Source: Anisodus tanguticus (Eukaryota; Streptophyta; Magnoliopsida; Solanales; Solanaceae). Taken from it: 64,000 bases of DNA. How positions within the stretch are numbered: position 1 is the stretch's first letter; each line of letters opens with the position of its first letter. The stretch is taken from assembly GCA_034509755.1 (NCBI GenBank), contig CM067555.1, forward strand, positions 47,450,255 to 47,514,254. The letters run 5' to 3'. Under the pieces are notes generated by a model, which searched no databases, was not told where the DNA came from, and saw nothing but the letters and a program-made list of their open reading frames with translations. Of this stretch, positions 10,073 through 21,916 are shown piece by piece. The translations under genes and the position numbers were made by a program.

Positions 10073-11190
10073 ATGTCTAAGAACAATTATCATCCTGCCC
10101 TCATGGTTTCTAACGTCAAGACCAGTATCCCTATTGTCCTTGAGATGGAAAACGTCCAATATGCGACGTGGGCGGAGTTGTTTAAAATTCACGCTATCTC
10201 CCATCAAGTTCATCATCACATCATTCCTCCCGCTAGACCTCTTCCTGCGGAGGATCCTGAGTTATGGATTACTCTTGATGCTACCGTTCTCCGGTGGATC
10301 TACGCCACTATTTCGGTTGTTTTTCTACAGACGACTATCGAGCCGGATACCACGGCTATGGCTGCCTGTAATAGATTGCGTGACATATTCCAAGACAACC
10401 AACATTCACGTGCCGTCACACTCGAGCAGGAATTCTCCCTAGTTCGAATGGACGAATTTTTGAACGTTTCTGCATATTACTAGAAACTAAAGGAGTTGGC
10501 GGATCAACTATGGAATGTTGGCGCACCGATAACTAATAATCATCTAGTTCTACAGTTGGTTGCCGGTCTTTCGGAGGCCTATAATGGTGTTGGAACTCTC
10601 ATTCGCCAAAGCAACCCTCTTCCTGACTTCTATCAAGCCCGCTCTATGCTTACTTTGGAAGAAGTCGGTTTGGCTAAAAAGGCGGCTACCGGAGCAAGCC
10701 CCATCGTCATGGTGGCGTCCTCTTCTAGTTCTTCGGGTTTTGTTAATAATTCGGGCCAAAACCATAATCATGGTGGCGGCAAGAATAATAACAAAAACCG
10801 CGGGGGCAAACGCGGCGGTTCTGGTGGCGGTTCCGGTGGTCAGCAAGCAGGCGGTGGGTCCCATCCAGGGAACAGTAGCCCACCACCCCCTAGGCCCAGC
10901 AGTGGGGCCCATGGCAGTGGGGCTGGGGCAGTGGACCATGGGCCAGCAGCCCTTACAATCCAGCGGCCAATTCCGGCGGCCGGTGGGGCGGCCAACGTTC
11001 GAGCCCAACACCCGGCGGTGGAGGCCCACCGGCCGGTGGTCCGGCGGCAGGCGGCGCCGGCTACGGCCCAGCTCCATCACGGACAGGAATTCTTGGGCCC
11101 CGACCTCCACAAGCCCATCATGCAGCAAGCCCCACTCAAACCGATATCGAGGCCGCGATGCACACATTGGGGTTAACTCAACCGGACCCA
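10073..11190 (+). pseudogene. Copia gag pseudogene (UBN2-type capsid/nucleocapsid)
   Basis: Start chosen at ATG 10073 (MSKNNYHPALMVSN), the usual beginning of an Ale-type gag. The capsid-like UBN2 region follows: NVQYATWAELFKIHA, LDATVLRWIYATIS, LEQEFSLVRMDEFLNVSAYY. It is cut by TAG at 10481-10483, in the position where relatives have a Gln, then continues (ELADQLWNVGAPITNNHLVLQL, LPDFYQARSMLTLEE). The C-terminal third is Gly/Asn-rich (10740-10870) and then extremely G/C-rich and Pro/Ala-rich. I see no CCHC knuckle. The product would package element RNA if translated. Confidence 0.82.
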
Positions 11191-14100
11191 AATTGGTATA
11201 TGGACACCGGTGCCACTACTCACATGACTTCCGAATCAGGTACTCTCTCATCTTATTCCAATTTGAGCACCCTTCGTTGGATAATTGTTGGTAATGGCAG
11301 TTCTATTCCAATTCTAGGGTATGGTCAGAAAAAGTTGTCTCCTCCCAATCCACCCCTTCTCTTGAAAATACTTTACATGCTCCTAAATTGATTAAAAATT
11401 TAGTGTCTGTCCGAAAGTTCACTACTGACAATTTCATTTCCGTTGAATTTGATCCTTTTGGTTTCTCTGTGAAGGATTTCAAGAGGGGAGTCATCTCATG
11501 AGGTGTGATAGTAGGGGGGATCTGTATCCTATCATGCCTGGTTTCAGTCCATCGAGTCAAGCCTTGTCATCAGCTTTTGCAGCCATCTCTCCTTCCATGT
11601 GGCATGCTCGTCTGGGTCATCCGGGATCTTCTATTTTATCAGTTTTAGATAAAAATAGCTTTATTTCTTGTAAGGGTACGAGTCGTACTCCACTTTGTCA
11701 GTCTTGTTCATTAGGGAAAATTGTTAAGTTGCAATTTGTAGACTCCAATTCTCATACTCAATGTCATTTGATATTATTCATAGCGACTTATGGACGTCTC
11801 TTGTTCTTAGTTCATTGGGTCATCGATATTATGTTCTCTTTTTAGATGATTATTCGAGATTTTTGTGGACGTTTCCAATTGCGAATAAATCACAAGTGTT
11901 TTTCGTCTTCATCAAATTTAAAGCGTTCATTCGTACTCAATTCGAAAGAGAAATAAAAAATATTCAATGTGATAATGGGAAAGAATATGACAATAGGGAG
12001 TTTCGGGAATTCTATGCTAATAATGGGATCAATTTTCATTTTTCGTGTCCTCATACATCTTCACAAAATGGGAAAGCCGAACGCAAAATTCGTTCCATAA
12101 ATAACATTGTCCGAACTCTCTTAATTCATGCCTCCATACCTCCATATTTTTGGCATCATGCTCTACAAATGACCACATATCTCCTTAACATAATTCCTTC
12201 TAAAGGTCTGACATATTCGTCCCCCCTTAAAATCCTATATAATAAGAACCTTTTTTATTCTCATCTTCGGATTTTTGGGTGCTTGTGTTATCCGTTATTC
12301 CCATCCACCACAATTAACAAACTTTAGGCTCGGTCTACCTCGTGTGTATTTTTGGGTTATCCGTCGAATCATCGTGGTTATAAATGTTTTGATTTATCCT
12401 CCAAGAAAATCATAAGTAATCGTCATGTCATTTTTGATGAAACCCAATTTCCTTTTACGAAAGTTTATACTCCCGAGCCTAGGTCGTATAATTTTTTGGA
12501 TGACCAAATATCCCCGTATATTATTCAGAATTTTTCGAACATATTCCGCACCCAAAATCCTCCAGCGGGCCCACTGCCCGCTGGACCCACATACATTGCA
12601 CTTTGTTCCGATTCTTCGGATCGGTCCCGCAATTGGGCCAGTCCAACCCAATTCTGGAACTTGTCCAGATGATGATTCCAGTTACCGATTTGGGCCAGCA
12701 GGCCCACTACCTGCTGGCCAGTCCGTCCCGAGCCCAGAAAATTCCCAAAATTCCCTCAATTTTTTCTCGAGTCATAGACCGGTCACTCGTAGTCAGCGGG
12801 GTATTTTTACACCTAAAAGACATTTTAATTTACATTCTGATGTCTCTAAATCCCCCTTGCCCCGCAATCATGTGTCCACATTAAATGACCCTAATTGGAA
12901 AATTGCTATGACTGATGAATATAATGCTCTTATTGATAATAAGACGTGGGAGTTGGTGCCCCGTACATATGGTATTAATGTTATCAGGTCTATGTGGATT
13001 TTTTCTCATAAGGAGAATTCAGATGGGTCATTTGCTCGACATAAGGCGCGACTTGTTGGTGATGGTAAGACTCAGCAGGTTGGGATAGATTGTGGTGAGA
13101 CGTTTAGTCCGGTGGTCAAACCGGCTACCATTCGCATTGTGCTTAGCTTGGCTCTTTCCAAGACTTGGCCAATTCATCAGTTGGATGTTAAGAATGCTTT
13201 CCTACATGATGATCTCAAGGAAACAGTCTATATGCATCAGTCGTTGGGTTTCAGCGATCCAAACCGTCCACATCATGTATGTTTGTTGAAGAAGCTCTTA
13301 TATGGGCTTAAGCAGTCTTCAAGGGCCTGGTACACGAGGTTTGCTGACTTTGTTTCAACTATTAGGTTCACTCACAGCAGGTCAGATAATTCCTTGTTCA
13401 TCTACCGCCGTGGTTCGTCCTTGGCCTACATTCTTTGTATGTGGATGATATTATCTTGACCGCCTCTTCCGATGCCTTGCGCCAATCTATCATGACCATG
13501 CTAAGTTCTGAGTTTGCTATGAAAGACTTAGGGCCTTTGAGTTATTTTTTGGGGATTGCCGTCAAGCGTCATTCAGGTGGCTTATTTTTGTCTAAACGAA
13601 AGTATGCTGCTGAGATCATAGAGAGGGCTGAGATGTCATCCTGTAAGTCCACTTCCACGCCAGTTGATGCAAACCCCAATCTGAGTGCCGCAGCAGGTGC
13701 ACCATATGAGGACCCGTCCCGCTATCGCAGTCTTGCAGGGGCCCTCCGGTATCTTAACTTTACCAGACCGGATATTACGTATGCGGTTCATCAGGTGTGT
13801 TTATTCATGCATGATCCCATACTTGAGCACATGAATGCAATCAAACGCATCATTCGGTATATTCAGGGGACACTGGACTATGGGTTGCACTTATATCCTT
13901 CATCTACATCCACACTTGTCTCTTACACGGATGTTGATTAGGGTGGTTGTCCCGACACCAGACGGTCGGCTTCTGGCTACTGTATGTTCCTTGGCAACAA
14001 CTTGGTCTCCTAGTCGGCAAAGCGTCAGGAAACTCTATCACGCTCAAGTGCAGAGGCAAAATATCGAGGGGTAGCGAATGTGGTCTCCGAATCATATTGG

Positions 14101-14395
14101 CTACGTAATTTGCTTTTGGAGCTTCATTGTCCCATTCAGAAGGCAACCTTGGTATATTGCGATAACATTAGTGCAATCTACCTTTCAAGTAACCCAGTTC
14201 AACACCAACGCACTAAGCATATCGAAATGGACATTCACTTTGTCCGTGAAAAGGCTGCAAAGGGTCACGTTCGCGTATGCCATGTCCCGTCTCGTTATCA
14301 AATTGCAGACATCTTTACAAAGGGTCTACCAGCGGTTCTCTTTGAAGATTTTAGGGACAGTCTCTACGTTCGAAGACCGCCCGCTATGACTGCGG
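11155..14395 (+). pseudogene. Copia pol pseudogene (protease, integrase, RT, RNase H)
   Basis: Protease: NWYMDTGATTHMT with the catalytic Asp at about 11203. Integrase: WHARLGHPG, CQSCSLGK with intact Cys pair, and triad context IIHSDLW, QCDNGKEYDN, QNGKAERK (11498-12327). Then RT (12890-13520; LDVKNAFLHDDL, YVDDIILTASS) and RNase H (13900-14390). Breaks include a frameshift near 11490, another near 11755, a stop near 12327, a one-base loss near 13430 just before YVDD, and two TAG codons at about 13938 and 14011 where relatives encode Trp (DWGGC and SWSAK). Several nonsense changes fit C-to-T decay on one strand or the other. Confidence 0.87.
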
Positions 14396-14400
14396 GGGTG

Positions 14401-14565
14401 TGTTAAACAAAGGTAATATATCTGTGATGTACACTGAATATACAGCAGTATATATCACAGGGATACAGAAGCAGTGGGCAGCCCAGCAAAGCAGTGGGCA
14501 GTGGCCCAAGACGCTGAGGCCCATCACGGGATTTCCCCAGCAAAGCAATGGGCAGATTTGTATAC
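14401..14565 (+). repeat. 3' LTR of element 3, truncated
   Basis: Starts TGTTAAACAAAGG after the purine tract ctatgactgcgggggtg and matches the 5' LTR through GGGCAGATTTGTATA, then diverges completely. It lacks about 210 bp of the LTR. Small indels in the repeat cluster distinguish it from the 5' copy. Confidence 0.85.
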
Positions 14566-16030
14566 TATATACGTCTTTAATTCGCTCTGAATACTAGGCC
14601 ATGACAAACTGCTAATTATGCAAAAAAGAAGAAGATTTTCAAGAATTTCATGGCTGCAAAAGGACTAGAAGAACTCTTATCTCTTGATGTTTGAAGTACA
14701 GTTTGATACTTGGCATTCTTTGAACTAGTAGTATATATAGTGTTCTTTGGCCCTATAATGTTGACTGATTTTCTATGCGATAAACTCACCATAGAAACTT
14801 TTTAAATTTTCTACGCGGTAACAACTTACTTCGAATTAAGGTAGTCAAAGGCGGATCAAGAATTTTTTAAGTTTTTAGGTTCGAATTCGGAATTCATGGG
14901 CGGAGCTCTAATATTAGGTATGGGTTCAGACGAACCTAGTAGCTTTTGTTTAGACTCTGTACTTGTATTAGGAAATTCATTCACTATGTATTATGTATTA
15001 ATTACGAACCTAAAAACTAAAACGAAGAATTATTGGGTGGAAGCCTTTTCAATTGTTTAATCAAATAGAGTGCCTCATGTTACTATATTTGAATGTTTCA
15101 ATGAATGATGACATTCTTTCAACTTAAATAGATTTTTGGTTAGCTTTGTCAGACCTGATATATAAATATACCTTACACCATTTATTGTTGATAATTCTAA
15201 TTGAGGTTACATTCTGCGCAGCTACGATGTATAATATATTGGTAAATACTAATCCACGTCGGATATTTACACCAAATCATGTAAATTTACTACAGTTAAG
15301 TGATTTAATGAGGTGATAATGTATATTAATTAATTATGGTTAAGTGCTAAAAGTCTGTGCAAACACATATCATGCATTTATTGACTTAATATAAATATTG
15401 GGTATGTGGGTACAAAATCGGGTCATTGAAAAGTAATTACTGATAAAGCTCTATAATAAGAATTAATTTGTAACCCTATAAAATTGTAACTAACATGTGG
15501 AATTCACTTGGAGAGGATCATGGGATTGATTTCTTGCAGAGCAATCTGTTGGGAACTTCAGTTTTTCTGTATATAACATTGTACCATGTAGATGTTACTT
15601 TGTTCAATTATTTGAAGTTGCAGTTGGTCTCTGTCATCATTTGCATGCCCTATTTCCTATTAAATACTATAAAATAAAAATTGAGTTCCCAATTCTGCAA
15701 CGTGTTAATGTCTCCATCTAAAGTGAAATAAATACATCTTCCAAGAACCTCACTACTTTTATGTTTCTTGATACTTCTTCTTAGCATGAATAGAGGCGGA
15801 TATAGAATGTTATTTTGATAGATTCAATTTTGATGATTTTATCACTATATTCATTAATCATTATACTTTTAGAATTATGGGTCCAACATGTAATATTTAT
15901 GGAATTTTGATGAATTTTATATTTATATCTAAATTTTGTATTAAAAGTATTGGGTTCAGCTGAACCCGTAGTTTGTTAGCTACATTTAGCCATTGAGCAT
16001 CAACCTCCTTTTTTTTTATAGGAATAATTA
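14566..16030. other. Intergenic, no gene seen; SINE/MITE-like fragments
   Basis: AT-rich sequence without a supported gene. Two stretches (about 14850-14940 and 15788-15975) share AGGCGGAT near one end and gggttcagctgaacc/gggttcagacgaacc, a pattern common in short Solanaceae interspersed repeats. Their class was not determined. Confidence 0.35.
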
Positions 16031-16960
16031 CTCCCTATGTTAATTAAGGTACTAATGCTACTAAAATTAACCACCTTTTTAAATCTTGCAAAAATTGACT
16101 CACTCCCTCCTCCTCCTCCCCCTCTCTCTACACTCATTCACTCTTCCTCCCCTCTCTCTCTTCTTCGTCGGACCCTAATCGTCGGCATCCCAACGCCGCC
16201 GCCGGTAGTCGACACCACTAGAAACATCCTCACGTCGGAGCTCTGACCACCATCAACACAACCCACAATCGCTAACCCCACGGCTTCACATGCCCTTCTC
16301 CTTCTCGTACTCGTCTCTTTCGCTGCTCCGGTAGCAACCAAACTGCCCCGACGCCGCCCCTCTCCCCCTCCTCCCCTCATCACTGTCGGCACTTGTCGGA
16401 GCTGCCATCTCCGGCGAACTCCCACCAAAGCTCCAGCGAAAACACCCACGACCCCTTGCTCTATGCCACGCTTCCTCTCTCTTTCTCCCACTACGATGAC
16501 TTTTTTGGTGGCTCAGATCTGGCCGCCTTCTCCGTTGTGGTGTCTCATATCTGATAAAAACCTAGATCTACCTCCTTGCTAGATCTAGATCTATCGAAAA
16601 ACTCATGGAGGTGGTGGTGGGGTAGCGGTGGTGGACCTCAGGTGACGGCAGTGGAGGTCGTCGGAGGTGGTTGTGGTTAGCAATAGAAATCGGGAGGGTT
16701 AAGGGTAGTGGATGTATAATAATGGATAATAGTGTATATGGGTGTGTATGGTGGTATATGGGTGTATATGAGTGTTAATGTATATATGTGTATAAATATG
16801 TATACACCTTCAAGCACCTATATACATAATGTATTTGTCTTTTGTATATAAGTGTATAATACTGTATAAAAGTATTTTTGGGTCAAAGCTTTGCAATGTA
16901 TATTTTGGACTATTTTTTGTAATGTAAGTGAGCAAATTGTATATTTTTAAAATTTCCCCT
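16031..16960. repeat. CT-rich then TGTATATG-rich low-complexity region
   Basis: 16090-16500 is strongly C/T-rich on the plus strand. 16700-16870 is an irregular run of TGTATATGGGTG-like words. Open frames here (for example 16138-16491 minus, rich in Arg/Gly/Val) are composition artefacts. The end near 16900-16960 (ttttggactattttttgtaatgt) looks like part of a dispersed repeat, but no terminal repeats could be assigned. Confidence 0.4.
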
Positions 16961-17364
16961 TTTTTATAACTATGATATTCAGTCAACTTGAGCGCGCCTC
17001 AATAATCCACCAGCTACCTGCGTGATTTAATTTGCGTGCCAAGACTTACGCATTAAAAAAGAAACCGCTTTTAGTATTTTTCTTTGTCCTGAGATTTCCC
17101 TAGTCTCCCATTACCGTTCTGCCTCATTCACTATGAGGACATACACTTGGGTGGAACTTCCCATTACTCATTTTAGATCACAATGAAATGGTTTTCTTTA
17201 TATTTTATGTTTTTGTGACATAATTATGTAGTTTGGACGTTGACATTCATATCTTGAGGCACTTGATTGACGCAATGTAGTGACTGTACCAACTACCACG
17301 CCTCAATCAAGAAACAAAGTTAGAGCCGAGTATATAAATTCTCACTCTTGGTTTAAGCAGCCAG

Positions 17365-20045
17365 CAGGGTCGGCCTTTTGCCTTGTTGGGCTAGAATGGC
17401 CCAGGACCCCGAGGCGAAAGAGGGCCCAGCCCATATATATCTATACTAGTATTATTATTATATATGTTGGGCTGATAAAAAAATTAATTACCTATCAATT
17501 AAAGAGAGAAACGAAAAAAAGTCTGTATCTGATGAAGAGATTATAGAGAAATAGAAAGGAAATAAAGAGAGCACAGAGAAAGAGAGGAGAAATAAATGGG
17601 CGGTCTCTTCATCTTCTTCACTTCTATCCTTAATTATTTTTTTCAAATCCATCTTTACCAATGTAATTCAATTATTTCTTAAAATCCTTTTCAGTTTTTT
17701 TCTATTTTATTTCTCTTCTCCAGTGCACTTGTGAATTTTTTTCTACTCTCAATTAATGATATCTATTTTCCACCGCCATATCCACCGATTCCACCACTGT
17801 TGTCCTTGGATCTGGTTCTTCTGGAGGAATTTTGACCACCATCCATCCGTTTGAGTTTTCCGGTAAGACCATACTTAATTTATTTGATTCTAAGTCTCAA
17901 CTCTATCAAATTTTTGATGTTAGGTTTTGATAATTGAAAATATTGATGTTCAATTTGTTGTTATTGATTTATAGTTTTTCAATTGCGTTTATGTAATTTT
18001 CAATTAACTGGGATTTAGACTAGTATTCTAGTTTCTAATATAGAATAGCTAGGCTTGTACTCAATTTTTTTAATTGAATTAATTGATTAGTTATTAGCTA
18101 TGTAGAGAGTTCATATGGTGTCATGGTGAATCAGACTTAAAATATAGATTGGTAATTGGAGTTGCTCATACGCTGTTGACATCCTTTCCAGGTGCTATTA
18201 TTCTTTTTCTACATTTGGCCTATTATCTTACAATTGTGTTAATATGTTGCCTAAAAAGAATCCATCTGGATGTCAAAAGGGGGGGGGGGGGGGGAAGGTT
18301 AGGTGATAAGTTTTTAGCATCACGGAGAGGAGCTATTGATAAGTTTGTTTTCAAACCAGTAGACCCTGGTCAAAATTCAGGAGGACCAGTTGTAAGTGAT
18401 CTTGAGCAACGTGATGAAAATTTGAATGAGGAGCATAATATCAATACGGATACTAATCATACGAGTGAAAATGATATCAACGAGGAAATTAACCATATGA
18501 GTGGGCATGATAATGTACCTAATGAGGATACCACTCCCCCTCCCCCGTTGGATATTTATGATCCTAGAAATTGAGATAATCTTGACAACAAATCCAGAGA
18601 CATTTTAGTTGAAAATGGGCCTCAAAGGGAATTAGATCTTGTGTTTCCTTTAGATAATATTTCTAGGCATTTTTCTTATGCTTATTATTCTATAACTTTA
18701 AGCAATGGAGAGACTAATGATAGAAAATGGTTAGTTTATTTCAAACATGTGGATAAAATTTATTATTTTTGTTGTAAGTTGTTCAAATCTAAAGGTAATA
18801 CAAGTTTATTAGCGAATGATGGCATGAGAGATTGGAAGCGTCTTAGTGATAGACTTCGACAACATGAGAATAGCATGGAGCACATGACTAGCATGAAAAC
18901 TTGGTATGAATTGAGATTGTGATTGGATAAAAATCAAATAATTGAGAAAGATTTGCAAAAAGAAATTGCAAAGGAGAGAGATGTTGGAAACAAGTTCTAA
19001 GAAGAATTATTTCTGCTGTAAAATGAAGGATTTCTCTCAAGTATGAATATTGTCAAAAGTCTTGCATTTGACATGAATGTAGAGCATGTTTTTCAAACAA
19101 AACGTCAAATTTTTAAGAAAAAATAGTTTGATGAAAATGATTATGATGAAGAAGTACAATCACCTGATGAGTCCTTTAGACTTAGTTATTTTCTAGTGAT
19201 TGTGGATCATGCAATTACTTCATTGAAGGATAGATTTGAGCTATTAAAGATGTTTGAAAGTGTTTTTGGATTCTTATTTAATTCAAAGAATTTGAAGTCA
19301 TTGGATGATAAGGAGCTTAGAGAATCTTGCATTAAATTTCATGCTACTTTTTCTCATGATAATGTGTCGGATGTGAATTTAAATGATTTGTTTTCTGAAT
19401 TGAAAGTGCTGCAAATGACTTTACCGAATGTGTTGATGTCGACAATTGAAATTCCTGAGTTTGTCAAAGCTGCAGATTGTTAACCAAATGTTTCAATTGC
19501 TTATCGTATCTTATTAACTATAATGTGACTGTAGCATCAATCGAAAGAAGTTTCTCAAAGTTGAAATTATTGAAAACCTATTTAAGGTATCTATGTCACA
19601 AAAGAGGTTAAATGGTCTAGCTATTTTGAGTATTAAAAAGGATATGCTTGAAAATGGTGATGTTAATACTATCGTTAATGATTTTGCTTCAAAAAATGCT
19701 CGAAGAAACCGCTTTACATAATTGATTGTGTGATTTGTTTCTTTGGAGATGGAAGAAGATGGTTCGTGAAGACAAATGATGGTGGATGATTCAAGCTTGT
19801 TCAAGCCTGCTAGCAAGAATTTCATGTTCCAATATTTGTTATTTTCATTAAACAATCACTTGGTTATTTTTGTTAAACAATTACTTTAGCTATTTTTAAG
19901 TCCATGAAGTTTTATAGTCAAATGTAAGCTAACTAAGTTCAAAATGACAATGTATTGATATTTGAAATTATCATTCTTATTTGCTATATAGGGACTCTCA
20001 ATTTATATTTTGTCAGGGACCTACTAAATGTCAGGACCGACCCTG
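17365..20045 (+). mobile_element. Defective hAT element with TTF-finger transposase
   Basis: Bounded by hAT-like inverted ends: CAGGGTCGGCC at the left and, on the minus strand at the right, CAGGGTCGGTCC. Flanks GCAGCCAG (17357-17364) and GCAGCCAT (20046-20053) form an 8-bp target duplication with one mismatch, the size expected for hAT. The 2.68-kb body contains an intron-like leader and a broken transposase gene. Boundaries are read directly from sequence. Confidence 0.87.
18245..19721 (+). pseudogene. TTF-type zinc-finger hAT transposase pseudogene (ZMYM1-like)
   Basis: Begins MLPKKNPSGCQK, then a run of 16 G at about 18280-18295 that shifts the frame. Next comes an acidic Asn/Glu-rich spacer and a TTF finger (18641-18922): FSYAYYSITLSNGETNDRKW and YFCCKLFKSKG, then RDWKRLSDRLRQHENSMEHM. 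The DUF4371/catalytic middle is almost entirely missing. The C-terminal hAT dimerisation region survives (19196-19720): VASIERSFSKLKLLKTYL, LAILSIKKDML and DVNTIVNDFASKNARR. Stops occur near 18921, 18998, 19125 and 19482. It cannot encode an active transposase. Confidence 0.82.
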
Positions 20046-20053
20046 GCAGCCAT

Positions 20054-20440
20054 CTATATAAATCTCTACTTCTCCATTTAAGCTTAACTCATATAATCAT
20101 CAAACGTAGTGATGGTACCGTTTTTTTTTTTTATTTTCCTCAGAGATTGGAATTCTTATAACTTTGAATGCTTATACAATTCACATAATCTTGAAGAGAA
20201 GACTAAAGACAGTTTGGATGAGAATGAACTAGTACATTACACTTATCTAAAATTTAATATTATAATAATTTGGTTTATTTTTAATCTGTGAATATTTCAA
20301 CTTTGTAAAATCGAGTAAATCTAGGATGACTAGCTGCACATGAGAATACTTGAAAAGTATCGTCAGAAACACAATTAAAAAGAGTCATTTCATTAACAAT
20401 GTTTTAGTGGAACTACCAAAACCAAATTACATTCGCAGTT
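20054..20440. other. Intergenic, nothing recognised
   Basis: AT-rich sequence between the hAT element and a local tandem repeat. It has an 11-T run near 20120 and no supported gene. Confidence 0.4.
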
Positions 20441-20700
20441 GAATCATATTATAGGAGTGTTTAGGCAAACAAACCTAAATACCGAATCATATTACAGGAG
20501 TGCTTAGGCAACCAAACGTTTATTCCAAATCATATTACAGGAGTACTTAAGCAAACAAAAACCTAAATTCCAAATCGTATTACAAGAGTGTTTAAGCAAG
20601 TAAACCTAAATTCCGACTAATTATTTATGATGATCTCTCCAAACAAGCGCACATATTACAAGAGTTTAGGCAAACAAACCTAAATTTCCAATTCCAAACA
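20441..20700. repeat. Imperfect tandem repeat, ~50-bp unit
   Basis: Four consecutive units built on AATCATATTACAGGAGTGTTTAGGCAAACAAACCTAAATTCC (split here: AATCATATTACAGGAGTG then TTTAGGCAAACAAACC), plus a fifth diverged unit at about 20655-20695. Units differ by small indels. Confidence 0.7.
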
Positions 20701-20929
20701 TCATGCTTGGAACTTTTTAAAAACCAATAAATAACACTTCTTGTACCTGAAGTTAGTGTTGCATACCTCCTGCATTATCCATAGACTTGTCAATAAAAAT
20801 TCATCATCACATGTAGCATACACAAACAACCTAAAGACAGATTATAAAATTCCATTTTTGTGTATTGATAGAAGCACACGCCTGAACAACTTATAGAAAG
20901 ATCAAACGAGAAAACATATCTTGACGATG

Positions 20930-21215
20930 TAATTAAATTAAATAAAAGTGAGTTTTTTTCTAACAAGTTAAGCTTTTAAACTAAAGTGGATACACAATTT
21001 CACATGGTATCAAAGCAACAAATGTCCTGAGTTTAAATTTCATCACCCATGTGCTTAGATCATCAAGAAAATATACACCAGACTCGCATGTGAGGGATGT
21101 GTTAAAAATATAACTAATTAAATAAACATTTATTCTATCTAACAACTTAAGTTTTTAGATAAGATGGTCACATAACTTAACAATATAGTTTTACACATTC
21201 ATATAAATATGATTC
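20930..21215 (+). repeat. tRNA-derived SINE-like repeat, two partial copies
   Basis: Contains ATGGTATCAAAGCAACAAATG (A-box-like, resembling the 5' half of an elongator/initiator Met tRNA) and CCTGAGTTTAAATTTCATC (degenerate B-box). The preceding AACAAGTTAAGCTTTTAAACTAAAGTGG motif recurs at about 21138-21175, so two related partial copies lie in tandem. The SINE call is by resemblance only. Confidence 0.5.
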
Positions 21216-21258
21216 AGAAAATTCTAGTAGTTTTCTTCTCTAGTATAATTATCCGTAA

Positions 21259-21916
21259 TAATAGAGATGCGGAAAGCGAGGTTGAGATGGTTTGAGCATG
21301 TGCAGAGGAGAGACACAAATGACCCAATGCGGAGGTGTGAGAGGTTGGCTATGGACAGGTTCAGAAGGGGTAGAGGTAGGCCGAAGAAGTATTGGGGAGA
21401 GGTGATTAGACGGGATATGACGCAGGTGCAACTTACTGTGGACGTGATTTTAGATAGGGGTTGTGAAGGACACGAATTAGGATAGAAAGGTAGTAGGTAG
21501 TCGAGCGTAATCCTATTACACTTGCTAACGGGTAGTTGTAATGTTTTATTGTAGGCCCGCTTAGCCTATCATACTATAGGCGCAGTATTGCTTTATAATC
21601 CCCTGTAGTTTGATTTCTGCTGCTATGTGTCCCTTATTGTACTTTGTTTATCTTATTTACCTGCGTTAGTTACTGCTACTTTTTTCAGAATGCGCTATCA
21701 TAACTTATTCGCTTTTGATACCAGCATTTTTATACTACTTTAAATTTTTCTTTTTGTCCGGGTATGACTGTTTCTCTTGTTTTGTTTGTGCTTATGCTTT
21801 GTCTTGAGCCGAGGGTCTCTCAAAAACAGTCGCTCTACCTACCAAGTTAGAGGTAAGATCTGCGTACACTCTACCCTCCCCAGACCCCACATTGTGAAAT
21901 TTCTCTGGGTATGTTG
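21259..21916 (+). mobile_element. RTE-type LINE, 5'-truncated insertion with 15-bp TSD
   Basis: The insert is flanked on both sides by TATAATTATCCGTAA (21244-21258 and 21917-21931), a perfect 15-bp target duplication typical of target-primed reverse transcription. It contains the C-terminal end of a LINE reverse transcriptase and about 430 bp of 3' tail. The tail ends in GGGTATGTTG, the same tail found at 26227-26359, 31314-31379 and, in reverse, near 50000. Confidence 0.87.
21267..21485 (+). pseudogene. LINE (RTE) reverse transcriptase, C-terminal 72 residues
   Basis: Reads MRKARLRWFEHVQRRDTNDP then RRCERLAMDRFRRGRGRPKK, the characteristic C-terminus of plant RTE-like LINE polyproteins. It ends at a normal stop at 21483-21485. 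The catalytic RT and endonuclease domains are missing owing to 5' truncation. The copy on the minus strand at 50490-50864 has the same residues and extends further upstream. Confidence 0.82.

Larger units (their letters stand above)
9528..14565 (+). mobile_element. Ty1/Copia (Ale/Retrofit-like) element 3, near full length
   Basis: The most complete of the three related elements: 5' LTR, primer-binding site, gag, protease, integrase, RT, RNase H, polypurine tract and the first 165 bp of the 3' LTR. The 3' LTR breaks off after GGGCAGATTTGTATA, so the right target duplication is lost; the candidate left duplication is gagtg at 9523-9527. The left flank is the subtilase pseudogene. The right flank (after 14565) shows no subtilase sequence, so a deletion probably removed both the LTR end and the rest of that gene. 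Confidence 0.9.

Noticed and set aside
10550..11191. 213-codon open frame on the minus strand, Arg/Trp-rich
   Set aside because: Antisense of the GC-rich gag tail; no family resemblance.
16037..16491. Proline-rich and arginine-rich frames on both strands
   Set aside because: Strand-asymmetric CT-rich sequence makes open frames by composition alone; no conserved domain, no splice context.
17280..17546. 88-codon frame spanning a transposon border
   Set aside because: Crosses the 8-bp target duplication and the hAT terminus, so it cannot be an ancestral gene.
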